Below are positions 33,585 through 46,035 of a stretch of DNA of 64,000 bases, in pieces. The notes under the pieces were generated by a model. It was not told where the DNA came from. It searched no databases and worked only from the letters and a program-made list of their open reading frames with translations. Within the stretch, counting starts at the first letter, position 1, and each line of letters begins with the position of its first letter. Origin of the DNA: Siphonodentalium dalli (lineage: Eukaryota; Mollusca; Scaphopoda; Gadilida; Siphonodentaliidae); the NCBI GenBank assembly GCA_032622095.1, contig CP136062.1:56868420-56932419 (forward strand), in the 5' to 3' direction. The position numbers and the translations under genes are program-made.

Positions 33585-33960
33585 AAAGTGATGTGAAACA
33601 CTCCAATAGGGTGATAAAATATAAATGGAGAATAATCTTGTTCAAAGTAGTACTTTTTACAAATATTATATCCAAATTAACAACACACACCATCATTCGT
33701 ATACATAATTAAATGCAGTAACTATCAAAGGCGAACTCGTTTTCGTTATATTATCGCCGATAGATGCGCCCCGAATCGAGTAGTAAATATTCACAAATGA
33801 GCGTAGCTCAGGCAATGTGTTCTATGGAGTGATACGGTTGATTTGCTTTCGATTTTCGGCTATGTTAGTAGAATGCTACCTTCTTCCAGTTGGCATAGCG
33901 CCTTGGTACTAACTGATCAGTTTCACGCACCAGAACAAGTGCATCATATATCTTTAAAAG
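33585..33960 (+). mobile_element. About 370-bp dispersed repeat, copy 2 of 3
   Basis: Same landmarks and orientation as 30350-30715 (aaagtgatgtgaaacactcc, aacacacaccatcattcg, tcgccgatagatgcgcc). Confidence 0.85.
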
Positions 33961-34782
33961 TTCATATCCTTCAGACAAGCTCAGAAACAAGGCTTGAGAC
34001 TGATCCATGGGTACTGTTGTGCTTTGTGTAGAGATATGAAACTGGTACACCTCCAAATTCTGGTCAATGTAGTATGAAGTACGGTATAACAAAGGTTATG
34101 CATACACTGGATGCCATAGTGCACATTTTCTGAGACTCATACAGGTACATACAGAAGCATACAGGTACATGTACATGTATGTTGTAGAATTGAATTCACT
34201 AACTTCACTTGCCAAGATTTTCACCACTAAGTCTGATAAAATGTAGACGTCACTGATCGGTCTCCATCAAGGAAGGAATGGATGTGTCATTTTTGCCTTT
34301 GATGAAGACATTGGTCATCATTTGGTTATATATTAAAGCCTCCCCTTCGCTGCACACTGCACAGTACTGGATTCAGTGCATACCATTCATTGGTATACAT
34401 ATGGTACATGTATATAGCCAGGACTGTCACAAAGCAACAACTCACATTATGTCATGCATGGACGAATACCGATAACATCTAGATTACATGTATCCGTTAC
34501 ATGTACACCGAATAACATTTGAAATCCTTCCTCATCCAGTCTTGGACAGAATTAATAATATTGGTATCAAGTGTAATCATTATCTGCAAGAAACACTCAG
34601 GAAACATGATTCTATGATTGGTTATCAGATATTAGGCCTTGAATGAAATTTGTATGTCTCAATCCAATCAGGCAGCTCCTCCTGTCTGAAAAATAAGATT
34701 TGAATGCTTGTAATGACATCAGAAAAGCGGAATGACTAATCATGTACATATTATTAAGATGTACGGTCCAAATTAATCACCC
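33961..34782. other. No recognised gene
   Basis: Frequent acatgtaca-type short palindromes; no coding signal. Confidence 0.4.
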
Positions 34783-34800
34783 GGGGGGGGGGGGGGGGGG
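34783..34800 (+). repeat. Poly-G run (18 G)
   Basis: Uninterrupted run of 18 guanines; one of several long G or C runs between 34.7 and 37.5 kb. Confidence 0.95.
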
Positions 34801-34862
34801 CAGTTATAACAGTATTGTTATCCATTCAAACGCTGCATGTTGGTCAGAATCAGCTACAAATA

Positions 34863-35368
34863 CATATATTTACATACTAAGTGTTGTCATCACTAAATCC
34901 AGCATACTGATTGGTCCGCGCCCACGTGGCTAGTTGCAGTTATTTCTCGGTGAATGCGCAACGGCTCATAACACCAAGCTCACAACACCATCCATACGTC
35001 ATTGGGTTTGGAAAGACGAACGCGTAATGTTTTGGGCGCATTTGGACTCGCGCAGGATTGACTTAATACATCACCTGGTTGCAATATGAAGAGAAATTGT
35101 TCCTATTAACTTTTGCCAAGGGTGATATTGGGTACTTTGGGCTGTTTTTGTCACGATACACTATTCAATTTATATACATTTACAAAAGTGGCTTTTTCGC
35201 TAAATATATATAAATATAAGGATTAACTGTCATGTAGACTATTTTAATGGAGATGTAACCGTGAGGTAAGTGGTCATAACTTGTATGTAAAGGGTTTTAC
35301 ACAAGTTATGTCCACTTACCTCACGGTTACATCTCCATAAAAACAGTCCACATGACAGTTAATAATTA
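34863..35368 (+). mobile_element. Dispersed repeat, copy 3 of the 6931 family
   Basis: Same orientation and landmarks as 6931-7410, including the terminal hairpin (about 35213-35364) with taaccgtgaggtaagtgg arms. The hairpin loop differs between the copies. Confidence 0.85.
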
Positions 35369-35626
35369 TGTACATGTACTAGTAGCATATACCGTTGTAA
35401 CAGGATACCTCCCCTTAAATATCTCCCCACTCACGATACCCACATGAATGACTAAAATAAAATTTCACTCATTTGATATGCTACTTGAACAAACAAAATT
35501 AAATAAAAAACAAACGTAAATCTCATAAAACATCTTTTTCGAGCCATTTCATGGTTAAACGATATCAAAACTTCAAAAGGGTGAATTTTCTTTTAGTCAT
35601 ATATTGGGGGAATGTCAGGGAATTAC

Positions 35627-35715
35627 AGTAATGCCCAAAGTAAGTGACCACTTAACCTCAGGATTGTGGGTAATTTTTCAGGATTTATTCAGAAATATGG
35701 CTTGTGTGGTCTCAC
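35627..35715. mobile_element. Fragment of the TA-flanked CAGTAATG MITE family
   Basis: cagtaatgcccaaagtaagt and ttaacctcaggattgtgg match the left half of 32965-33147; the right half is absent. Confidence 0.65.
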
Positions 35716-36031
35716 ACCAGAAACTTCTAACACAGCAGTACTAGAAGGTTACCCTTCAACACTGCACAAAATCGGTTGATATTTATGTAAAATATACTAA
35801 GCAGACTAGGTGTTATGTATTGCTCCGCGTACCTATTTTTCCATGTACCTAAGAATAAGTCAAGCCCTGTTCCATGTGTGAGGTATGGCTACATGTATAC
35901 TCAAAGTAATTGGCCACCTCTTAGTATAGTACCCCCCCCCCGTTAATACTGCAGTATTAAAGATATAAAGCACAGTAACCTCCAACACCTCATTATGGTT
36001 ACTAGTACAGTTTCAACGCTGCATATACCGC

Positions 36032-36163
36032 AGTTACACCCCATATGCATGTTGTCATGTTACACCCTATATGCATGTTGTCAAGTTACACCCCATATGC
36101 ATGTTGTCATGTTACACCCCATATGCATGTTGTCATGTTACACCCCATATGCATGTTGTCATG
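36032..36163. repeat. 26-bp tandem repeat, 5 copies
   Basis: ttacaccccatatgcatgtt followed by gtcatg, five times. Its plus-strand open frames in all three phases are repeat artefacts. Confidence 0.96.
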
Positions 36164-36599
36164 TTTCGCATGCATGAAAATAAAATGCAGTGTTTTTCCT
36201 CATATCTGTGGAACGGATGGCCTTCGTTACATGTACATGTATATAGTACTCCAAATATAGGACATGGGAACGCTGATAGAAAAATTGTATTGTATATACG
36301 GGGGTTAAATGTAGCACATAATGAACTTTGAAGTTGCCAACATTGTTTCGGCTGTCAATTTATAAACTCCACCCATCCATGTTGTCAGGCTGCATTGATT
36401 GGCATTACACAAACAAGCATGAAAATATAATTTAGTGATTCATCTTATTCATGCATATATAAGTTCATTGAACAAGATCCATGTGGCTGTTTGAATTTTC
36501 AACTTTTGGTGTGATATTTGTTGGTGTATCATAACTGCATGGTGCTCCACAACAGTAATCGACTTGATACCGTGGTGGATATCATATACTGCGATCATT

Positions 36600-36678
36600 A
36601 CCAGGTATCCCCCCCCCCCCGCGGAAAAAAAAACTGCGGGACACAACGTACCGGGGGTGGGGGGGGGGGGGTACCTGG
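36600..36678. repeat. Hairpin with homopolymeric C/G arms
   Basis: ccaggtat followed by a run of 12 C pairs with a run of 13 G followed by tacctgg. The loop carries gcggaaaaaaaaactgcggg, itself a small palindrome. Confidence 0.85.
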
Positions 36679-36884
36679 GCGTAAAACATTTACACGTAAA
36701 TTTTGTCCTTATTCATTTAGGGGGGGTTGCATGTAAAACAAATTCCAAATATGTATTTTCAGACTCACAACTTCAATTTTCTCTCATTTTATAGAATATG
36801 GATTAACCTTAATATCCAAATCATATATACATGAGTAGTACAATCCACATAAAACAATTTTGGATAACCACTGTCTTGGTTTAC

Positions 36885-37116
36885 ATGTGATATTGACCCC
36901 ATTAACCCTCTTAATAATGCCAACTATGTCAGTGTCTACCAGTCGATTGCAGAATTCTACCCTGCGATCGCTTATATGGCAAATTTTTACTGCAGAACTA
37001 TCCCATGTATTAAACAATTTCTCCTCCAATGGTATCAGAAAACAGTTATATGCTGGTATCTCACTCATCTCATTTGCATCAGATTTTTCAAAGTCGAGGT
37101 AATGACTAGTTGTCAT
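36885..37116 (-). CDS. Candidate unassigned coding exon (77 codons, low confidence)
   Basis: The minus-strand frame from ATG (37116) has a balanced, non-repetitive composition (for example SDANEMSEIPAYNC, WDSSAVKICHISDRRVEFCN) and could end at a GT donor (acat/GTAAAC) in phase 1. The open frame runs on to 36784. No domain is recognised and no partner exon is seen, so it may be a chance frame or a fragment of an unknown gene. Confidence 0.25.
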
Positions 37117-37342
37117 TTTTTAAAGTGCATACATAGCGTTGCGATCACCAATATACATGTTTGTACATGTCATGACATCACGAGGTACAAATCTGCGTTC
37201 TACTGGTAGACAATGACCATTTTAGTCATAATAATCTAAACTAAGTTACCAAGCACCTTCTCGTGAATTGCATGCTCAGGTGTTTTTTTCGGTTTCCGGT
37301 CAAACCGAGTTGTTGTCCGGCTGGGGTAGATTTGATTTTTCT

Positions 37343-37484
37343 GGGGGGGGGGGGGGGGCAAATGGTCAGTGGAAAAAAACTGCAGTTTTTGCTGTGGGGG
37401 GGGGGGGGGGTACCCAAACCGAAGAAAACAGTTTTTTCCACCCTGTGTCTGCAGTTTTTTTCCGGCCCCCCTGCCCCCCCCCCC
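37343..37484. repeat. G-run / C-run cluster with inverted GGAAAAAAACTGCAG
   Basis: G16 at 37343-37358, G15 at 37396-37410, C6 at 37466-37471 and C11 at 37474-37484. ggaaaaaaactgcag near 37371 is inverted as ctgcagtttttttcc near 37449, so the block is foldback and resembles the hairpin at 36600-36678. Long frames on both strands here (Gly- or Pro-rich) are artefacts. Confidence 0.85.
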
Positions 37485-37913
37485 ATTTTTAAGGTCCATA
37501 ATTTTGAGGATAGCAGTATATACATGTATTGGTGACAATGTACAAATATTCATCTGCATGGTAGCTATAGATATAAACTCACCACTGGTATTTTGGCGAA
37601 CAGACTTCCAGTGATATTTCACCTGTCATTTGTTCATTGCCACGTGTCTAGCTAGACAGGACCGACGCTTAAGACTAATCATGGGCGAAATCAATCTTCA
37701 TATGTTGAAGATGAGAGGGCATGATGCCGCATCCACCATGGCTAATGAATCTGGTATTTCTGTAATTGAAGAAAAAATACATGTACATATATATGTGATA
37801 TGGATGCATGTATTTTCATAATTTGCAAACATATTCAAAAAACAAGTGTAAAGTTCATTCTTCCAACAATATTAGCATTTTCGGCGATTCAGATGTCAGA
37901 AGACCATAATTCA
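37485..37913. other. No recognised gene
   Basis: Nothing supported. Confidence 0.4.
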
Positions 37914-38600
37914 ATCGTAAGTGGAGGAATCGGGCCTGACAAAATCATGGATAGTTTGTTACGATGTCATCGCAGATGAGTATATTTAATATCGGTGGTT
38001 AACCACGTGATTAACTATCCTATGATATTTCCATTTACTTTGTACGATTTTTACGTACACGCAAATTTCACCAAGTGGAGGTAACCAAGGATACGTCACA
38101 ATTTTGCAATTCTGCATTGATATAACTCGTGATCATGTCGTGAGCATGCGCAGTCCAACTATCGGTTATTACCCAAGAAGGGAATCTGTCCACTTACAAT
38201 TGAATCGTAGTCATATGAATCATGAATGTTCACTCAGTGAACATACAGATGAAAGATACAATCTTAAGTGGAGGAACCGGGATCGACGAGATCGTGGATA
38301 GTTTGTTCACATGATTACGATGTCGTACATGATGAAATCACAGTTTTTTTGTAAAGCATGTGATTGACTATCATGCGATCCTTCAGGCCACAATTTTTAC
38401 ATACACATGACTGATTAGTGATTACGTCGCAAATGGGGATAACCAAGGATACGCCACAATTTCGCTTTTAAATAAAACAGTGCATGATATTATTTTTTAC
38501 CTACGATTTTGAGGTGAGCATGCACAGTTGAGCGGTTACTTCCTACGACAGAAATATTTCCACTTACGATTGTATCGTGGTAATCTGAACGTTCACTTAG
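37914..38600. repeat. About 345-bp tandem duplication (2 degenerate copies)
   Basis: Units begin near 37914 and 38259 with aatcgtaagtggaggaatcgg / aatcttaagtggaggaaccgg-type sequence. They share atggatagtttgtt, gtgattaactatc, aaccaaggatacg and gagcatgc. The copies have drifted considerably. Confidence 0.8.
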
Positions 38601-38779
38601 TGTTAAATTGGCCATGGCATGACAATATTAAAGAGATTGTGGGAATTCTATCAGGTTGACATTTGTTAGAATAATGGTATGAAGTACCGGTATAACTGAT
38701 CATAACTGACAATTTCCTTATAAGCTACATGTATATTTTCAATAACTGGGACCTTTTAATATTCCAACTATTGTCATAT

Positions 38780-39150
38780 TATGTACTTGTTTGGGTGTGT
38801 GAAACTGATCAGTTACTATCCAGGCGCTATGCCAACTGGAGGAATGTACCATTCTACTAACATCGCCGAAAATCTGAAGCAAATCGACCATACCATTCCA
38901 TAGAAAACATCGTCTGAACTACGCTCAAATGTAAATATTTACTACTCCAATCGGGACGCATCTATCTGCGATAAACTAATGAAAACGATTTCGCAATCGA
39001 GAGTCACTGCATTTAATTAATATATAAGAATGACAGTGTGTGTTGTAAATTTGGATTAATATTCATAAAAATAACTACTTGAGCAAGATTATTCTCAATA
39101 TATGTTTGGTCACACAACCTGAGTGTTTCACATCACTTTAATGTCGACCG
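38780..39150 (-). mobile_element. About 370-bp dispersed repeat, copy 3 of 3 (reverse)
   Basis: Reverse complement of the 30350/33585 family: gtgtgtgaaactgatcag at one end and gagtgtttcacatcacttta at the other. Confidence 0.85.
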
Positions 39151-40355
39151 ATAATACACTGCATTTATGGCAGAATTTGATTTTGCAGACGAAAATAGCC
39201 ATTCCCGGACAGTTTTTCCTTTTATGAAGCATCAAATTTAGGCCAATTTATAATTCATTAAAAATCGTTTTTGCAGTTGGGAACACAGTTGGGAATATTG
39301 TGTAGGGCTACCTTTATATATGATTCATAAATGCCATATAATCATAGTCCGTCAGAAGTTACTATTTTGACCAAAAAAATGTTCATTTATCAATGACGGA
39401 TTCCATTTTCTGAAATATTTAACGGAAACAAAATTAGGCCGATTTACTATCAAATTTCATTTGAATAAAACAGGATAAGTCGTGCATTTTTAATTGTAGT
39501 TCGATTAAGTATTTTACTAGTAACAGTCTGTTCATAATGAGAAATCACTTCAATTGATGACTAATTAGTTTCACTTACCTAAAATCCGATCAATTTGTAT
39601 CCTATGAAAACGTAAGATGTACGTCCAGCCTCGATCTGCGCCGGTAGGTTAAAAAAATAGGAATCATTGTGCGCTGTTGTAAAGTGGAACGAAATTACAC
39701 GCTTCAAGAACTTTTACCTCAAATTTGCAATAATAAAAGTTCAACGAAGCAATAGATTGATAAGGCCATCACCAACAGGAGCGTGAAGACAGGGTTATTG
39801 GGGTGTATATATCACAAACAGTTCTAATAATTAAAAATTTCATGACTGCCACATTAGTTGTAAACTTTACACCATATAAGAGCACCCCACCCCTTGGAAT
39901 ACGGAATAATACCACTTAACACAGAGGGTGGAATACGAAATACCAGTTAACAGCCATATGGATAAATTCTCTATTGCCGTACGAACGCCGGTCATCATGT
40001 CCATGTCTAAATTGATATAAATTGATGATCGACGATCTGTATGTCAAACCGTGCATTTATTGTGACAAACATCGCATTTGTATTATTCTTATGATCGTTT
40101 TATTGGAAGGTTGGTATACGAATACCGGTATTTTTGGAATACCGAATACCTCCTAACAGAGGGGCCGGAATATGGCGTACCTCATAACAGGGCATGGAAT
40201 ACAGCGTACGAAATGGGGGGGGGGGCTCTTATACCGGATATGACATATATTACATAAAAAACACACTCATCGCGCTGTTGAAGGGGGGATGTCTGTGTAA
40301 CCTTTGTTTATTAATTTAACCCTTTCATAACGGGAGTTAGGCTGGTGCAGCATTA
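39151..40355. other. No recognised gene
   Basis: A G10 run is at 40215-40224. Several short repeats of ggaatacggaataccg-type sequence lie at about 39890-40210. No coding signal. Confidence 0.4.
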
Positions 40356-43010
40356 AGGACGCTGTTTGTATTAAACATTTATCATGGTCAGTGTATGCAT
40401 TTTAAAACACAGGACAAGTTAGATTACATCATTTAATTGATATTCTAGTTAAAATAGTCTGTGAAACTACTTTAAAACCACATGTTATGCACCCTGTTTA
40501 GCCAACTAAACTATGAAATATAGATATGTTATTTGTTTTATTATCAGAGAAAAGCATTCTGCAAAGATATGGCCTTATACATGTTATAAACATGCAAATA
40601 GTGGCTTCATTTGGCCTTTCTTCCATCATTTAGAGAGTCAAATCTGAAGAAATTCCCTTAGTTTGATATTTATGATCCCATAATCCCATGAAATGGTATT
40701 TAAAACCTCAAATGTCAGTATTTCCTATCAGATGGACATATCAACTAATAAATTAAACATTTCCCATGGTCAGTACATGCATTTTAATATACAAGGCAAT
40801 GTAGAAAACATCATTTGATGGATATTTTACTTAAAATAATCAGTGGAAACTACATAAAAGCAATATTGTATGCATCCCTGTATAGCCAAATCAAATTAAA
40901 CTATGGATGTTGTATTGTTTATTTCACCTGAGACATGTATTCTGTTCAGATATAGCCTTATATATGTTATAAACATGCCAATAATGGCATAATTTAGGCT
41001 TTTTTCCCATAATTTTGAGGGTCAAAGCTGAATAAATTCCCTTATTTCAAATTTGTAAGATGCCAAGCCAGCTGAAATGGTGTATCAAACCTCAAATGGC
41101 AGTATTTCTTATCAGATGGACATCTCTACCAATAAATTAAACATTTTTCATGGTCATTGCATGCATTTTAATATACAGGACAAGGCCGAAAACATCATTT
41201 GATGGATATTTTACTTAAAATAGTCTGTGGAAACAACCTAAAAGCCATGTTGTATGCATCCCTGTATAGCCAAATCAAATTAAACTATGGATGTTGTATT
41301 GTTTATTTCACCTGAGACATGTATTCTGTTCAGATATAGCCTTATATATGTTATAAACATGCCAATAATGGCATAATTTAGGTTTTTTTCCCATAATTTA
41401 GAGGGTCAAAGCTGAATAAATTCCCTTATTTCAAATTTGTAAGATGCCAAGCCAGCTGTAATGGTGTATCAAACCTCAAATGGCAGTATTTCTTATCAGA
41501 TGGACATCTCTACCAATAAATTAAACATTTTTCATGGTCATTGCATGCATTTTAATATACAGGACAAGGCAGAAAACATCATTTGATGGATATTTTACTT
41601 AAAATAGTCTGTGGAAACAACCTAAAAGCCATGTTGTATGCATCCCTGTATAGCCAAAACAAATTAAACTATGGATATTTTATTGTTGATTTCATCAGAG
41701 ACATGTATTCTGTTCAGATATAGCCTTATATATGTTATAAACATGCCAATAATGGCATAATTTAGGATTTTTTCCCATAATTTAGAGGGTCAAAGCTGAA
41801 TAAATTCCCTTATTTCAAATTTGTAAGATGCCAAGCCAGCTGAAATGGTGTATCAAACCTCAAATGGCAGTATTTCTTATCAGATGGACATCTCTACCAA
41901 TAAATTAAACATTTCTCATGGTCACTGCGTGCATTATGCTATATAGGGCAAGGTAGAAAACATTATTTGATGGATATCTTACTTAAAATAGTCTGTGGAA
42001 ACTACTTAAAAGCAATATTGTATGCATCCCTCTATAGCCAAATGCAATTAAACTATGGATATGTTATGGTGTATTTTATCAGCGACATGTATTCTGTTGA
42101 GATATAGCCTTATACATGTCATTAACATGCAAATAGTGGTTTCATTTGGGCTTTCTTCCATTATTTAGAGAGTCAAATCTGAAGAAATTCCCTTAGTTTG
42201 ATATTTATGATCCCATAATCCCATGAAATGGTATTTTAAACCTCAATTGTCAGTATTTCTTATCAGATGGACATATCAACTAATGAATTAAACATTTCCC
42301 ATGGTCATTACATGCATTTTAATATACAAGGCTATGTAGAAAACATCAATTGATGGATATTTTACTTAAAATAGTCTGTGGAAACTACATAAAACCAATA
42401 TTGTATGCATCCCTCTATAGCCAAATGCAATTGAACTATTGATATTTTATTGTGCATTTTATCAGAGACATGTATTCTGTTGAGATATAGCCTTATACAT
42501 GTTACTAACATGCAAATAGTGGCTTCATTAGGGCTTTCTTCCATAATTTAGAGAGTCAAAGCTGAATAAATTCCCTTAGGTTTCAAATTTAAAAGATGCC
42601 AAGCCAGCTGAAATGGTGTATCAAACCTAAAATGTCAGTATTTCTTATCTGATTGACATCTCTACCAATAAATTAAGCATTTATCATGGCCATTGCATGC
42701 ATTTTAATATACAGGACAAGGCAGAATACATCACTTGATGGATATTTTACTTAAAATACTTTGTGGAAACTAAATAAAAGCCACATTGTATGCTTTCCTA
42801 TATAGCCAAATGAAATTCAACTATGGATAAATTGGATATTTTATTGTTTGTATCATCAGAGACATCCATTCTGCTAAGATATAGTCTTTTGTGTGTTATA
42901 AACATACAATAGGTGCATGGCCTCATTGGGCTTGCTTTCATAATACAAGAGAGTCAACTCTGAAGAAATACCATCGGTTTGAAATTGGTAGCATCTTCCA
43001 TCCTTATATA
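40356..43010. repeat. 384-bp satellite, about 7 copies
   Basis: The landmark aaattaaacatttctcatgg recurs at about 40368, 40751, 41135, 41519, 41903, 42286 and 42671, giving a steady 383-385-base period. The copies between 41135 and 41903 are almost identical; the first and last have drifted, as expected when unequal exchange homogenises the array centre. Very AT-rich and non-coding. Confidence 0.96.
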
Positions 43011-43279
43011 AGAGAGGTATATACCAGCTTGAAGTACCGGTTTAATTAATAGGTTCAATGCAAGGGGCCACCATAGAGGTTTGTCTACTTCGGGATGGTG
43101 TGGCAAACCACCAACTGGAGATTTCAAGGGAGGCCTCCTCAATGGCGACCCACTATATTGTGCAAACAAAATTTTATTAAAATTGTATAAAGGTCAGCAT
43201 GCCCTAAGCGCATTGAGAAATAGATAAAAACACTTACTGACAGATTGCCAATAACAAAATTACAGCTGTTGAAACTATT

Positions 43280-43545
43280 GTTATGTAAACAAAACTGTTA
43301 CAGTAATTTGTCAACAAATATATAATTCTAGCTGTATTATTAGTTCAAATATTTAACTATGAATAACATTTTCAGAATATTTAATCAACAGGTTGGACCT
43401 TTTCCAATGTTATGTAAACAAAACTGTTACAGTGAGTGACTTGTCAACAATTATATAATCCTATAGCTGTAGTATTACATGTAGTTCAAATATTTAAGTA
43501 TGAATATGAATTTCAGAATATTTAATCAACAGGTTGGACCTTTTT
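43280..43545. repeat. About 132-bp tandem duplication
   Basis: Both copies start ttatgtaaacaaaactgtta and end atcaacaggttggacctttt; the second carries small insertions. Confidence 0.9.
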
Positions 43546-43639
43546 CAATGTTTACCATAAAATTTTAATCACAATTTTGCTATCGTTGGACTTTTACAGT
43601 TATTCTATTACAGCAGTAATTTGTACATAACAATTAATT

Positions 43640-43945
43640 CTTGGTTTAGAAATATTTTCTTTAAGTATTTCTTAACTTAGAAAAAAAATCTTGAAACAAG
43701 AAATATATATTTAATTTTTGAAGCCATTTTCTTAGTAAGGAAATTTTTTCTTGTTTCAAGACTAAAATCTATCTTTTTTGAGAAAACTATCTTTTGTCTG
43801 GTGGGAGTTTCTTAAATTTTCTTGATGTAGCAGACTTTGGGGGTATATTTCTCAAAATAAGATTTATTTTCCTGTTTCAGGAAATAGTTTTTCTTGTTTC
43901 AAGATATTTTATCTTATTAAGAAATTATTTTTGGCAGTGAATAAC
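43640..43945 (-). repeat. AAG/CTT-rich degenerate element, relative of 30724-31230
   Basis: Ends (reverse-complemented) tcactgccaaaaataatttc and is built of tcttgtttcaag and ttcttaa blocks with inverted symmetry. Confidence 0.6.
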
Positions 43946-44991
43946 TGTGCAGAGGTGAATGGTTATCACGTTAGCGCATATTGTACCGATTGGATAGCTC
44001 TGATAAGCGATCAACCTCCCAACTTACGATTGGTTAACCCTTTTCTATGTCAGCCACGCCATGCTACAATCAATTGCAAATCGTTCGCATGTGTCCTGTT
44101 GCCTGTTTGAAATAAACACTAATAAATAACGATTTTTGTGAAATTTACAGTGATTTTGTTAGCTCATAATTTCATAGTAACGGCGATTATGTTCTGTCAG
44201 GGTTCATGGACGAGCTACTGGACATTCGATGATCGAGAGCGTAGCCCGAGACAAATTTTTAGTTTACGAATGTCCAGTATCGAATCCATTAACCGACTTA
44301 AAACACAACTTTACCATATACAAGGAGAAATTCCATTGATACAATGAAACATTCCGATAACTATCGATAAATGAGAAGCTTACCAACGTTTTTCTAAGGG
44401 AAAGCACGGCTCTTGTGAGTGGAAATTACACGTGGATTTTGTCGAGGAACAATTGTCCAGGATATACGGCTGCCCAGTAAAGCTTTGATAAGGGGGAGGG
44501 GTGTGTGCAATTTGTTTCCGAACACTAGGCGGGGGTGGGTGGGTGGTTCAGCAGCCCGGCTTACACATTTTTTCCTGGCCCTGTAAATTTTTCCCTAGAG
44601 TCATCTTTCTTCAAAATAATGGGACAAAAGGTTTTAAGAATGCTTCTATTGTGTAATAGGTATGCACTTAATTCTTAGTAGGGGGTTTGAGTTAACTGTC
44701 AGTTAATAATGAGGGATGACAATAAGGGGTAATAAAAAGGTCAGCTTGCTAAATGTAATTTCACCAAGGATCTATCAATGCACATTGACATGGAAAGGCA
44801 CAGATTTAAATAGTTGTATTAAAAATCATTTATGCAACCTGCTATAAATGAAAACATAACACAATAATAGATTTTTCAAATAAATATATTTACCGGATCA
44901 CATGCAATCGCTCCGAGCCACGATAATAACATTGGAAATGGACGCTTAAAACTCTTGTAATCTGCCTCGGTTGAATGTAAATATAAGTAAT
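43946..44991. other. No recognised gene
   Basis: A 69-codon plus-strand frame (44138-44347) shows no domain. gttaactgtcagttaataat at about 44693 resembles the collapsed hairpin terminus of the 6931 family. Confidence 0.4.
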
Positions 44992-45132
44992 GAATGTTGA
45001 TTTTGTTGCGTTCCATAGAGTATGGATGCATGTTGGTCTGACAATTTCATGTGTGGAACGCTTTTGCGTTCCACACAAAATGTCAGACCAACTTGCATCC
45101 ATACTCTATGGAACGCAAGCAATTCAACATCC
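44992..45132. repeat. Long hairpin: about 68-bp arms, 4-base loop
   Basis: The left arm 44992-45061 and right arm 45066-45132 pair through gttccatagagtatggatgc and tttcatgtgtggaacgc with only a few mismatches and one 3-base bulge; the loop is tttt. If transcribed it would form a long dsRNA stem. A small palindromic MITE is the simplest explanation. Confidence 0.9.
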
Positions 45133-45229
45133 ATTTCTTAAGTAAACTCTGTACTCTTCAAATAAATTTAGACTATTCAAATAAAATAAAGGTGTTAAAA
45201 CAAACTTTGACAGAATTCAACGGTATTCG

Positions 45230-45680
45230 GTATATGGGTCTAGGATCACCTTGGCTCTAGATGGGTGCTGTCAAATTTGAATGATTTTTTATAAAAAATA
45301 TGGCCGCTGGCAGCCATCTTGGATTTTACTCTTTGCGTCACTAAATCGTTTAACACATCCTGCAGAGCGTATCCCTCATCCGATCATCACCAACTTTCAT
45401 ATGGATCTTCGTTGTGACTTCTCGATGGGTGCCGCCTACCATTGTTTTCCGAATTTTGTATAAAAAAAAATATGGCTGCCAGCAGCCATCTTGGATTTTA
45501 CTCTTTGTATTACCAAATACGCTAGCACACCTTACAGGTCACATTTCTCATCCAATCGCAAACAAACTTCATATGGATCTTCGAAGTGACCTCTAGATGG
45601 GAGCCTCCATTTCCCCCCAAATATAAAAACAAAAAACCCCCCACCAGCAGCCATCTTGGATTTCAAATGTCAATCAGCAC
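45230..45680. repeat. About 170-bp tandem repeat, 3 copies
   Basis: gcagccatcttggattt recurs at about 45309, 45483 and 45646, with ttcatatggatcttcg between. The short frames here are repeat translations. Confidence 0.92.
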
Positions 45681-46035
45681 ACCCTGCAGCCCACATTTAT
45701 TGGGGAATTCTTTTGAAACTTTACAGTCTTTTGGTAAATAAAAAGTAGGAATGCTTCTATAATCATGATTCGGAACATTGGTCGGATAAGATCAGGAAAA
45801 CTGAGTAAAATAGTCATTTGAAGCAGTTTGGAAGGGTGGGTCCCTATCCCAGAATCGGAAAAAATAAAAAGTAGGGGGTGGTGGGTACCCAGTGGGCGAA
45901 AAATATAAAAAAAGCGCCTAGTGTCCGGAATTTTTTTTCTGACCACCCCCTGCTTTGATGGAAATTAAACTTCAATATACGCTAACTTATAATTAAATAT
46001 TTGTGTTCGCTGTAAATAAAACGTAGTATATATAT
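45681..46035. other. No recognised gene
   Basis: Nothing supported. Confidence 0.4.

Noticed and set aside
37236-37622. Pro- or Gly-rich frames of 74-128 codons on both strands
   Set aside because: Produced by long G and C homopolymers; the opposite strand is equally open.
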